A stretch of DNA of 64,000 nucleotides from Limonium bicolor. Lineage: Eukaryota > Streptophyta > Magnoliopsida > Caryophyllales > Plumbaginaceae. The notes under the pieces are model-generated. The model was not told the DNA's origin. It was given only the letters and a program-made list of their open reading frames with translations, and searched no databases. Shown here one piece after another: positions 31,587 through 44,600 of this stretch. The DNA lies in the NCBI GenBank assembly GCA_023374045.1, contig CM041779.1, forward strand, positions 3,410,001 through 3,474,000, given 5' to 3'. The translations under genes and the position numbers were made by a program. Each line of letters begins with the position of its first letter. The stretch's first letter is position 1.

Positions 31587-34500
31587 TGTAACACCCCTAC
31601 CGCTAATACCGTCATTACTGTACCATACTTACCTTCGCAGCGGATATTACTTACTCAACGGCGGGTGTACAATGCCGTTAGTCACCCACGTGACTAACAA
31701 GGCGAGTTACAATTCTACATACTATCGGTCTGATGAATATGAACATTCCGAGTGTTCTACATAATACAATACTTCCCATTGCTTACTCATCCATAATTCA
31801 ATTACAACTTCAATTCATTACTATACCGAGTATACTACAATCCTTAACTTACCGATACAGTTTGAACTTCCACATTTCCCAATACATTACAAGTACAATC
31901 CCTTTTCATACAACTACCCATGCTTACATAGCAGTCCCTGTCCTACTCTCTCGAACGGTGGTCAGCTTCGAGTACCTGCACACTAAAAATGGTCCCCCTA
32001 GGGGGTCAGCTTACGCTGCATATGAAATTCGCATATATCGCGTGCTAACCGCGGTACGCCGACTACTTTGGGTCGGATATACATGGAGTTCATTTTACAT
32101 GCATACATACATACTCATGCTACAACAATACAATCACAATACCTACATACACATACAAGGTTCAATACTTACTAAGGAAGACAATTCGATGGTCAACCGT
32201 TCATACTAGTTATTATTCATTACTCTTTTCGTTGCGTTACTCACTACTCTGTTCATACTGTGTTCGATATTCTCTACTCTACTCATACTCAATCCATACT
32301 CTTGTATACTCATCACTCCATGTTCAATACCTTACTCGTACACGATCCTTACTTTGTACTCGTTACTAAACTTGTGCATACTCACTGCTCAATGCTACAT
32401 ACTTACTCATATGTACTCCATACTCAAACTCACTCATACATACTTAGCACACGGTACTCATTACATACTCGTACTCACCTCTTACTCAGTACTCATTACT
32501 TTACTCATGCATACGCAATACTCAATACTCATTACTTTGGCCTCTGGGCGGAGTCATACACAAGACTCGCCACCGGACCTACAATACGAGGGCTATACAC
32601 TTAGCTCCTCAAATACTCAATTGTCCGTTTTTACCGGACTACTCAAATTCCCAACACTCTTCACTCAGAGTATATTACATTCTCATGGATTAGCCTAGAA
32701 TTATCTCTCTTGATAACCTCCACTAGCTTAGGGAATTTCCACCGTCTAGTATCCTCAGATTTAAGGGTTTCCCCAACGTATCAAATACTCTCACGTTCGG
32801 GACATACTTGCATCAGTCGGGTCCTCTCATAACGGGTCGACTAATTGCTAAGGGGTTTGGAGATCCCTCATCATTCTTTGCTACTCTCATGGTTCATGTC
32901 TTGTACCGGGATTAATTCCTCTATTAGAGGTAACTTATATACTTCCACTACTTATTAATTGTGGATTATTCATTTCGGTTCTCCTACCGTTATCGGGAGG
33001 TTATTACTCCCGTACACTCCCTCACATTCTAGTGAGTTCATTGGGTTGTGTTATCGTTTACTGATTTGATAGTTTAGTGTGTTGCTACGTTTCCATTAGT
33101 TCACAACGTGACTCTTACTACGAGCCACTACAAAACAAGACTCATCTACGAGTCGTACTACGCACTAAATGAAGCCGCACAATCAATCAAGAAGGGTTAG
33201 CTCACACAACATACATCAAGACATACAATGAAGGCGATAAACCATTTTCACGTTTAGTCTTGATTAGCCGGCATACAGCACACAAATCAACGTAACTCGG
33301 TTAGCATACGGGGCATGAGAAAATCATACCTTTCACTGGAGTTAGCTCTACCGTGTGTTCCCTTGTTCCTTGGTTCACACGTGTTCCACTGATATGTTCC
33401 AACATTATTATTAATACTATACTCTTACGATACAAAATAATTACTACTCCCGTACTTACCCCGTTATCCCGTTGTACTTAATGTTCTCATACTCTCAACT
33501 TACTTGGTTACTTTTTATACTTGTTTTCCTACTCATATACTTACTTTCTTACCTTTACTACTTCATTTATAGCGTACTACTACGTATATATGCATATATG
33601 GATATAGGCATATATATATACATATGATTATTATAATCATATAATAAAAATATTATTATTATATATATTATATTTTTTTACTCAACCGAACTTGCAAGTC
33701 CGGTTGATTCCAGTAGCTCACATTACGGGAAAATCTTCTGGTCCGACCGAACTTGCATGTCCGGTCGCAAGTCCGGTCCATTCCAGAAGGTCTCATTACA
33801 GAATTTTTCTGGCCGACCGAACTTGCAAGTCCGGTCGCAAGTTCGGTCCATTCCAGAAGGTTTCTGACGGGAGAATTTTCTGGTCCGACCGAACTTACAA
33901 GTCCGGTCGCAAGTTCAGTCCATTCCAGAAGGTTTCCCGTCTTTGTAATTATGGGCTCGACCGAACTTGCAAGTCCGGTCCGGCCCAGTATTTCAGTTTT
34001 AAAATCTGTTTTCAGTTCTATGCTTTGCCCATTGTTTCCCCAATCTTCCTACATACATCCCAACATGATTTAGTGCCACTTAGGCTTCCTAAAATACCTC
34101 AATTCATCCACCAAATCCATTACTAAATCCATCAACCACTTACACAATTCTCCTCCCTTTCCATTCCTGCACACATAGCAGTTTTTGTGTCTCTTATGCT
34201 ATAGATTCTAAAACCCAATTCTCACATCCAATACTTACTCAACCAATTCCATTCCTAGCATTCTAAATACCTCTCTTTACCATGCCAATTCATTTCCAAA
34301 TCATTACACTACCTACACCCAAGTTCCAACACTCATTTTACAAACTCCTACACACCAATTTCTTCCTAGTTTTACAATGCATCTTAGTACCTCATGCTAC
34401 AGATTTTTACATGCTTTATCCTCATCCTCCAATTACCAATCCATGGTCATTAAACATCTCTACTAACCCCAATACATACCTTGGTTCTCCCATTTACCAA

Positions 34501-36218
34501 GTCATCCATTAATGTACAATTCCTACTAAAATTTCGCCATAGTTCACCTACTTTCCTTACTTCCTCAAATACACATCCTCCCATCAAATTCAACCTAAAG
34601 CTAGCCACACCCAACAAGGGTCCTACCAGCACATAAGGTTCATACAAAAATTCAATACACCAACATTTCTTCAACCACAATACCAATACATCATTACTTC
34701 CTCAAATAGCAATACTAATACACATACACCATTCATTTGGCTCTAAGGCCTACAAATCCACACATTTGCTCACCAATACTCAAACATCCACAACTACAAT
34801 ACTAATACAATGGTTTATGTTCTTTTATTTGTTTACCCATTCCCATTACACTAATGCATTAAATTAAGCATTAAGAAGAAGCTCTTACCTTGAGCTTTTC
34901 ATTTCCTCCACTCTTTTCCAATTCTCTTCTTCCTCTCTTTCTTGTCCAAATCGGTTTTGTGGGGAATGGAGTTGCCAAACTCCATTCCCATCACCCAAGC
35001 ACACAAAGACAAGTATAATTAATACACTAACCCTTTGATTTATGCTAGTTCATTGAAGTGTTCGAAATACAAATTCTAGGGTTTACCTTTGGAGTGCTTT
35101 AAGAGGGGTTTTAGCCCTTGGTTCAAGAAGGAGATTCCACCACCATTGCTAGGGGAAATTGATGCTCAAAAGAGAGAGAAAAATAAGGCATTACAAAGGG
35201 CCAAAAATCGGCTACCAAAGGAAGGTGGAGAAAACTTGAATCTTTTATGGAGATTTTTACCTTGTTGGAAAGAGGAGACTCCAAGCTTCACATTGATGTT
35301 ACTTCCTTCACCAATGGGGTAGACCCACGAAAATCAACTTCCTCATTTTTGGATTTTGAAAAGAGAGAAGTGTAGAGGATGATGAGGAGAGTAAGAATAT
35401 GCAATTATTTTTGCATTTGGAGTTCAAATGGAGGTGGAGCATGGAGGAGAAGGTGGAGTAGCCATGGAGGTTTCCTTTGGGGCTCCAAAATCGCCCAACC
35501 AGAAGAGAGAGAGAGGGGCAAAAATCGATGGGGAAGAAGAAGGGTAGGAGAGAGATGAGGGAAAAGTGAGAATGAGAGGTGAGAGAGTGTTGTTTACTTT
35601 TGTACTTTTATTTGTTTTGCTTTTTGGTTCCCTCTACTTATTAGCTAGTTACATGTGTATGAGAGGGTTATTTGACCCATTAAAAATCGGCCCCACACAC
35701 TACTACTAGCTGGAGCGTTTTTCGTCTTTTACAGAAAACGCCCGTTATTTTGCCCGGTTTTGATACTATTCGCTAACCGGGCCCGTTTTCCGGAATTTTC
35801 TCGTTTAATTATTTTTATTCATTATTAAGCTTCCATAAATGCTTAATAATTATTATTTAATGATTTATAATTTTTACGGGTCTGTTTGACCACTTAAAGT
35901 CACGTTTTCGGGTTTCCTCGAAAAACGTGTGCTAAGGCTCTTTTAGCGTTTTAATACATTTCTTGGATCCGTCTTCTTCGGGAATCGTTCCCGTATACTA
36001 ATTAGGCATGAATAAGCCTTAGGAATCCTCATAATACTCTAACCGGGTCTCATACCTCCTTTGGTTATTTAACGCTCATTTTAGCGTTTTCCGCTTTCTA
36101 AGTGTTTCCTCATTTCTTTTGGATTTATTTTCCTTACCAAAATTACTTAGGCACTATTAGGCTCTTAAATACCTTATTAAAATATTCTAATCACCATATT
36201 TAAGTTCGGGGTATTTCA
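31587..36218 (-). repeat. element 4, 3' LTR
   Basis: Reads TGAAATACCCC to GGTGTTACA on the minus strand. It includes an ACTCAT/TACTCA minisatellite (32230-32560), the palindrome CCCCCTAGGGGG (31993-32006 region), the hairpin array (33682-33990), and C/T-rich and A-rich stretches. No gene. Confidence 0.93.
33682..33990. repeat. 72-bp-period hairpin array, element 4 3' LTR
   Basis: Five units start at about 33684, 33744, 33814, 33887 and 33959. A full unit pairs GACCGAACTTGC with GCAAGTTCGGTC (12 bp) around a 10-nt loop and is separated from the next by a second small hairpin, CCAGAA with TTCTGG. The first and last units lack 12-13 bp of the right arm that the other LTR retains. Confidence 0.9.
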
Positions 36219-36236
36219 ATCTACCCCCCTTAAAGA
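36219..36236 (-). other. polypurine tract, element 4
   Basis: On the minus strand CTTTAAGGGGGGTAGAT directly precedes the TG of the 3' LTR; this is the characteristic Tekay/Del-type tract (recalled knowledge). Confidence 0.8.
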
Positions 36237-37608
36237 ACTTTGCCCCCAAAGTTGGTGAATCTAATATTGTTACTCGTACAAATACTCTATGCTAAGGTTA
36301 TAACCTCCACATATAACTTGTCAAACTCCAAATGTCTGACATGATGCATACTACGCATCCAAACAGCATGTCACTGCATGCATAGCAATCAAAAATATCT
36401 GTTTTACTTCTCTCCAAGGGGGTCCATCCGCAGACAATTAGGTACCATCCTCCCCCAATGGCGAGTGATCCCTCAGGTACCGGTCACATTTGAACACTTA
36501 CGCTTTCTGGTTCACGGCCGTCATGACTTGAGCACTTACGCTTTCTGGCTCTACGGTCCTTTGGTTCTGATCAAATTCATTTGCACATATAGAGATCCTC
36601 AGGCACTTACTCATACTTTACTCATACTTACTCATACTTACTCGGGACTACGCTGCCCCAGTGCCTTTGGAAAAATACAAAACACACACTGTCACCGCAC
36701 AAACGGTGTAGTGGTTTTAAACTACTCTACACTTCCACAGACTCAAAACTAGCTTCACCTCCTATGGTTTCGACCGGATACCCGTGCCTAGGCATGGAAG
36801 ATCCACTAGCGCCCGTGGGAGCGGTTTTAAAACCGATCCTCATTCTCAAGTTTGAAGAAAACGTTGTACCAAATTAGTTTTGGAAATTCATTTTTTAAAC
36901 TTTGCATACATCTCCCAATTTCAATTTATGATGATTATTCCTATTACTAGTGTTATTATTGTGGCCACTTAAGGGAGCTTCCAGAGTCCTTCAACCCCAA
37001 TGTGATCAGCATTGGTGTTGAATTATCCTTCCACTCCAATTTGTGTTTGGCTTCCCTTGATCGCTATCAAATCAAGTTCCACTTCCCACCTCAATACAAA
37101 CAGACAGCTCGTCAAACATCATTTCGTTTTCTATCTTTTTAATCTTGCTACTCATAATCATACACATACATTTTCCGATTCATATGATTCACTTACTTAC
37201 TTACTAATCATCTCATCAAATATTACTACATCATCTCCAACTACTATACTCAAGAAATTCATGGGTGTAATATCCCGTTAATTTGCTATACCAAATTTAT
37301 ACTCATAAAATACATCGGTTGTATACCGATTTATACTCATTACATACATCGGTTCCAAACCGATTTATACTCCTCAAGTCTCTCATACATACTCATTCCT
37401 CATACTATTACCAATCGGGGTTCTCATTCCCCTGGAGTTTCTCTACTCCTTTTCCTATACTTGCTTCCCAAATTACCACAATTACACGATGAGTGAATAC
37501 AAATGTTTATGTAACATAAGTATCAACCATTAAAACGAATTCTCTTGCGCTATGCGCATTGTAGTTTACGCACCTATCACGTAAAACATACATTTTGCGG
37601 TTTTCGCT

Positions 37609-37624
37609 CTACCCCCCTTAAAAG
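37609..37624 (-). other. second purine tract inside element 4
   Basis: On the minus strand CTTTTAAGGGGGGTAG, almost the same as the real tract at 36219-36236, lies 1.4 kb upstream of it. It could be a central plus-strand primer site or a relic of an older LTR junction. Confidence 0.5.
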
Positions 37625-39871
37625 GGATTACGCCCACGTAATCTACCATGTGTCAACATTGGACATTGGTCGAAGGCATTCAGCCGTCATGGAGTGGTTC
37701 AGTTTCCATGCGGTCTATTATACAATGTTCATTGTTCAACGGGTCTTAACCGTACTATCGGTTAGTCCCTGCATCAAGAATTTTCATCAGAGTTATTTAA
37801 CTCTTAACCGGGTTCGGTTCTAGGTGTATTTCACTTAGAATTCTGGGCCCACTAGCTTCTGCTGCGCGACCCTGATAACTTGGGTTATTCGCCCTTCTTG
37901 TTATCTTAAATGTGCTATACAACACCTTTTTATCCCTCTTATTGTGGGAATAAGGTTTATTGACCAAGTGTGGTGTTCTCTTACCGTGCTCGAACTCGAT
38001 GAGTTTTAGATTCATAACCAGCTCTCTGGCAATCTATATACATATTATTGTGTTTGTAATGATCATTCACTTGGTTTCTCCGACTTATTGTCGTTGGAGG
38101 TGAAGTCACACTTAGGTAGTGCTTCCTCTACTATTAGTAGCTTCTGAATTATAGTTTCTCTGGTTCATTACAAGTGTTCTTACTGTTGACCTTGCATTTT
38201 CATGCGTCGGTCCTTGTGACTTTCTTAAGTCTCCTTTCACCTTTATTCACATGGAATTCACACCTTGTGATTGTAGGTGTGTCTCACACTCTGTGCTTCT
38301 TTTGGCCTTAGGCCGCACGGTTCGTTTCTAAGCTTTTGCTTAACTGGCTTATGCCATGTTCACTGTGAAAGGAAGAATTAACCATGATTTACATTTTCTC
38401 CATATTCCTAGCTATCCCACTACTCATTGACTACACAAGTGCAATACCAAAACACTCAGTCCTACAGAGTGCAGAGGCGTGAACCCTTGGCAGTAACTCT
38501 CTTATGAGATCGCAATAGGATGATCGTTACTCTCCAGGGTGCTTCACCATTTGGTGCAGACTTCTAGCTTGTTGCCCGGGTCTGTTTACCATCTTGTATT
38601 AACAACTCCATGGTATTTGGGTGATTATTCACCTAAACTCGTCGCATGCTGCGCACCGTGTTCTTACTGGGTTACAGTATTGGTTTACATGGCATCCACT
38701 GTTGCTAGCTTCAGCTCATGCATCTCCATCATTTATACAATGGTTCCCATGTATTTGGCAAATACGAATATGGTATTCCTCACTTTTCTGAGCTCCCTGA
38801 GTATCATTGGTTTTATAGTCGGTTACCCCTTGGTTGTCAACAATTGCTGTTGAAGCTTATTCCACATTGCTTGACAATAACTGTATGCTCAAGCTTGACT
38901 ACGTTAGTAGTTCTGAGAGGGGTATATTTCCCGACAGTTACTGATGGTATCCCCTTCTTGGGATCCATGTGTTCACCGCTCTTGTGGTCTCACATTTATG
39001 AGGGGCATCCTCAATTATTGGTTGTTACTCTTTTCGGTGTCATCCTTGACCACTTTCCACATAGTTCACATTGGTTTAGCAACCGTTGGGTTGTGTGTGG
39101 TAATAGTTTCATGGCCTACTAGCCATATTGCCTAGAGCTCTGCTCATCATAGGTCATTCCCAAGTGATTACTTCTCCATAAGACATTGCTGGGTTTGGAG
39201 GTGATACTGGCTCCATGACCGATTGTCACATCACGCTTCCGCCTGTTGGAGACCCTTTTTGTAGCTTGGTATTGATCGATACTATTTATTGATTTGGGGT
39301 ATCCCCTGTCAAGTGGGATCCCTTCGGTGTTCTAACCGAATGTTCGTTCCAATTGTGGTGTTCTTACCACGACGTTTCATTCAACTGTGTTGACTTGATA
39401 CCCTTTATGGATTGCTCCTGGGTGTTATTGATTATGCCATCACCTCTGGCTGATATTTATAAGTATGTTCAGTCCGTCATCCTACCTTGCAGTTTAGGAT
39501 TTGAGTTATCCCGTTAAAGGTTATAAAGTCTCCCGTTCTTAGGGTAGACCATTGGTGTTTTTCCTTATGTTCTAGCGGATTTGATATTCCTTCCGGTGAT
39601 GAACGGTATTTCTGGTACCTTGTAACATCACCCTGTGTGTTTGTGGTAGTTGTTCCGGGAATTCTATCCCGTTCATTGAACACTGATGTGTTAACGTTAG
39701 GCATTCGCCTTACTGTGCTTAGACTGGGTATTCCTTCCAGTTATCATGCTTTACTTAGATATCTTCGAGACATATCCAATGTCTTATCCCGTTGTTAGTG
39801 CTTCTTGCACTTTCAACTCTTAATGGTTCTCCTGAAGTGAGTTTCTGACTCCTTAGCTTGTAGCTTATCTG

Positions 39872-40299
39872 AGTTTCCCTTGTTCGGTTGAGGTAACCAG
39901 CTGTTCTGTTTTAAATTTACTTATGGTCCGTAGAACAGAGTTGACTACTTCCCGTGTTTCGTACACTACATGTATACATACGTGGGGTACCGTCTTGGCA
40001 CGTTACCACTTACCTAACTATCTGTCAGGCCCGCAAGCTCCTTCGGAGTGCGGTCGTCCCACATCCCGTATTTGGGTACACTCGTAGTTTCCCTTGTTCG
40101 GTTGAGGTAACCAGCTGTTCTGTTTTAAATTTACTTATGGTCCGTAGAACAGAGTTGACTACTTCCCGTGTTTCGTACACTACATGTATACATACGTGGG
40201 GTACCGTCTTGGCACGTTACCACTTACCTAACTATCTGTCAGGCCCGCAAGCTCCTTCGGAGTGCGGTCGTCCCACATCCCGTATTTGGGTACACTCGT
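39872..40299. repeat. perfect 214-bp tandem duplication
   Basis: 39872-40085 and 40086-40299 read identically by eye. Lies in the non-coding interior of element 4. Confidence 0.93.
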
Positions 40300-41594
40300 A
40301 GTGTTCGTCACACGCCTAGGTGAAGTATTCTATTGTCAACTCCTCTTGTATCACCCTATGATACTCACCGTAATTCCGTCTGTTTGGTTTTAAAAAAAAT
40401 CCAAGGTTTAAAAGAAGAGTTTGTGATTTTGAAGAAAAATTTGGCCTTTAAAATAACAGTTCGGCGTTAAAAGGAATTCTTCATGGCGTTGCCATGATTG
40501 AGGTCTTGACCAAGTTCAGCTTCTTGCTGACCGGTATACTCCTAACACATTGGTCGGGCCGTTAGGCCTTTCCGAGGTTTCATTATTTAATCCTTAGGAT
40601 TGGTAATCCTATATTTGCTCCATTCGTCATAGCGATACTTTAGCAAGTATTTGCGGGTTGTTTAAAGTCCTCCAACCGTCTTGTAGTTGCTGCACTTGCC
40701 CTAGGCAAGTGCGCGGGTAGGTTGTTTTTCGGTTAACGTATTCCAGTTACGGTATCGTTTCCATCCATATTTGGTGGTCTTACTAGATCTTCCTTTGATC
40801 TTTTGATCTTGGTGATCAATCTCCTGAGTCGTTTCTCAGTGTACTTGACATGGTTGTCGTCAGTTCGGGTGTCTCACACCTTCAGCGTGGTTAATGAGAC
40901 TTGGCTTATCCTTAGGAACCACGTTGTAGTCCTATAGGTGTATGTTCTATAATACTTTCATAGTTGTCTGAGCTATGTTGTTCGGTTATCACGGCCTCTT
41001 GGCGTGTAGGTTTGGCATTAATCCAACCTCGACTAATTCCTTAGCCGGTTTATGTACCGTTGTTGGTATTGTCAAGCATTACAGTCCGTAGACTCTCTTG
41101 TCTCGGGCTTGCTACTCTATCTTCCTTGTTTCATTGCGCGATTGTGCTTCTCTTCTTGCTGGCTACTCATGGTTCTCGCGACTGCGAAGCATGTCGCCCC
41201 ATGGTGCCATAAATTCCACTATCCTTGTGTTTAGGATCTTCATTCCTCCGCCATTAAGTGCGGTCCTTGTCATTCAACGGGAACCGTCTTCGGGACTTCC
41301 AGTTCTTGGACTCTACCGTATGACAGGTTCTTTTCTAATAAGGTTTGTCTTTGCAACTGCCAGATCGGGTTTTACCCGAGTGTGAGAGGTCTTTCCATCT
41401 CTCTGGCGTTCTTCTCCCAACTTAATACCGTGGGTTGCGGAGGGCGGGGTATGGTTGTTGTAGGTTTCCGGTTCACGCGGAAGTTCCTAACTAGCGTACC
41501 TCACACGCTAACACTCAACCCTTAGCCCTAAGTCTCTAATTCCTAACTCGGTATTTTCCTAAACTCGGTATTTCATCCATCAGAGCGATACTTC

Positions 41595-41606
41595 GCTCTG
41601 ATACCA
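41595..41606 (-). other. primer binding site, element 4 (tRNA-iMet type)
   Basis: TGGTATCAGAGC on the minus strand, 5 nt from the LTR end. Confidence 0.88.
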
Positions 41607-41611
41607 CTTTT

Positions 41612-44600
41612 TGTAACACCCCTGCCGCTAATACCGTCATTACTGTACCATACTTACCTTCGCAGCGGATATTACTTACTCAACGGCGGGTGTACAATGC
41701 CGTTAGTCACCCACGTGACTAACAAGGCGAGTTACAATTCTACATACTATCGGTCTGATGAATATGAACATACCGAGTGTTCTACATAATACAATACTTC
41801 CCATTGCTTACTCATCCATAATTCAATTACAACTTCAATTCATTACTATACCGAGTATACTACAATCCTTAACTTACCGATACAGTTTGAACTTCCACAT
41901 TTCCCAATACATTACAAGTACATCCCTTTTCATACAACTACCCATGCTTACATAGCAGTCCCCGTCCTACTCTCTCGAACGGTGGTCAGCTTCGAGTACC
42001 TGCACACTAAAAACGGTCCCCCTAGGGGGCTAGCTTACGCTGCATATGAAATTCGCATATACCGCGTGCTAACCGCGGTATGCCGACTACTTTGGGTCGG
42101 ATATACATGGAGTTCATTTTACATGCATGCATACATACTCATGCTACAACAATACAATCACAATACCTACATACACATACAAGGTTCAATACTTACTAAG
42201 GAAGACAATTCGATGGTCAACCGTTCATAGTTCATACTAGTTATTATTCATTACTCTTTTCGTTGCGTTACTCACTACTCTGTTCATACTGTGTTAGATA
42301 TTCTCTACTCTACTCATACTCAATCCATACTCTTATATACTCATCACTCCATGTTCAATACCTTACTCGTACACGATCCTTACTCTGTACTCGTTACTAA
42401 ACTTGTGCATACTCACTGCTCAATGCTACATACTTACTCATATGTACTCCATACTCAAACTCACTCATACATACTCAGCACACGGTACTCATTATATACT
42501 CATACTCATCTCTTACTCAGTACTCATTACTTTACTCATACATACGCAATACTCAATACTCATTACTTTGGCCTCTAGGCGGAGTCATACACAAGACTCG
42601 CCACCGGACCTACAATACGAGGGCTATACGCTTAGCTCCTCAAATACTCAATTGTCCGTTTTTACCGGACTACTCAAATTCCCAACACTCTTCACTCAGA
42701 GTATATTACATCTCATGGATTAGCCTAGAAGTATCTCTCTTGATAACCTCCACTAGCTTAAGGAATTTCCACCGTCTAGTATCCTCAGATTTAAGGGTTT
42801 CCCCAACGTGTCGAATACTCTCACGTTCGGGACATACTTGCATCAGTCGGGTCCTCTCATAACGAGTCGACTAATTGCTAAGGGTTTGGAGATCCCTCAT
42901 CATTCTTTGCTACTCTCATGGTTCATGTCTTGTACCGGGATTAATTCCTCTATTAGAGGTTACTTATATACTTCCACTACTTATTAATTGTGGATTATTC
43001 ATTTCGGTTCTCCTACCGTTATCGGGAGGTTATTACTCCCGTACACTCCCTCACATTCTAGTGAGTTCATTGGGTTGCGTTATCGTTTACTGATTCGATA
43101 GTTTAGTGCGTTGCTACGTTTCCATTAGTTCACAACGTGACTCTTACTACGAGCCACTACAAAACAAGACTCATCTACGAGTCGTACTACGCACTAAATG
43201 AAGCCGCACAATCAATCAAGAAGGGTTAGCTCACACAACATACATCAAGACATACAATGAAGGCGATAAACCATTTTCATGCTTTAGTCTTGATTAGCCG
43301 GCATACAGCACACAAATCAACGTAACTCGGTTAGCATACGGGGCATGAGAAAATCATACCTTTCACCGGAGTTAGCTCTACCGTGTGTTCCCTTGTTCCT
43401 TGGTTCACACTTGTTCCACTGATAATGTTCCAACATTATTATTAATACTATACTCTTATGATACAAAATAATTACTACTCCCGTACTTACCCCGTTATCC
43501 CGGTGTACTTAATGTTCTCATACTCTCAACTTACTTGGTTACTTTTTATACTTGTTTTCCTACTCATATACTTACTTTCTTACCTTTACTACTTCATTTA
43601 TAGCGTACTACTACGTATATATGCATATATGGATATAGGCATATATATACAAATATGATTATTATAATCATATAATAAAAATATTATTATTATATTATTT
43701 TTTTTGACTCGACCGAACTTGCAAGTCCGGTCGCAAGTCCGGTCGATTCCAGTAGCTCACATTACGGGAAAATCTTCTGGTCCGACCGAACTTGCATGTC
43801 CGGTCGCAAGTCCGGTCCATTCCAGAAGGTCTCATTACGGAATTTTTCTGGCCGACCGAACTTGCAAGTCCGGTCGCAAGTTCGGTCCATTCCAGAAGGT
43901 TTCTGACGGGAGAATTTTCTGGTCCGACCGAACTTGCAAGTCCGGTCGCAAGTTCGGTCCATTCCAGAAGGTTTCCCGTCTTTGTAATTATGGGCTCGAC
44001 CGAACTTGCAAGTCCGGTCGCAAGTTCAGTCCGACCCAGTATTTCAGTTTTAAAATCTGTTTTCAGTTCTATGCTTTGCCCATTGTTTCCCCAATCTTCC
44101 TACATACATCCCAACATGATTTAGTGCCACTTAGGCTTCCTAAAATACCTCAATTCATCCACCAAATCCATTACTAAATCCATCAACCACTTACACAATT
44201 CTCCTCCCTTTCCATTCCTGCACACATAGCAGTTTTTGTGTCTCTTATGCTACAGATTCTAAAACCCAATTCTCCCATCCAATACTTACTCAACCAATTC
44301 CATTCCTAGCATTCTAAATACCTTTCTTTACCATGCCAATTCATTTCCAAATCATTACACTACCTACACGCTACACCCAAGTTCCAACACTCATTTTACA
44401 AACTCCTGCACACCAATTTCTTCCTAGTTTTACAATGCATCTTAGTACCTCATGCTACAGATTTTTACATGGTTTATCCTCATCCTCCAATTACCAATCC
44501 ATGGTCATGAAACATCTCTACTAACCCCAATACATACCTTGGTTCTCCCATTTACCAAGTCATCCATTAATGTACAATTCCTACTAAAATTTCGCCATAG

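Larger units (their letters stand above)
36237..41594 (-). other. non-coding interior of element 4
   Basis: About 5.4 kb. I searched by eye for gag, protease, reverse transcriptase and integrase landmarks on the minus strand and found none; frames over 60 codons are few and carry no motif. Internal structure includes a second purine tract (37609-37624) and a tandem duplication (39872-40299). Confidence 0.65.

Noticed and set aside
33692..34126. Repetitive frames with TELACPVAS-type repeats (also 43704-44177)
   Set aside because: Translation of the 72-bp hairpin array, a multiple of three, so frames stay open; the two LTR copies differ by indels that do not respect the frame everywhere.
38539..39122. 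Hydrophobic plus-strand frames inside element 4
   Set aside because: Opposite strand to the element, no homology to transporter motifs, T-rich composition explains the hydrophobic residues.
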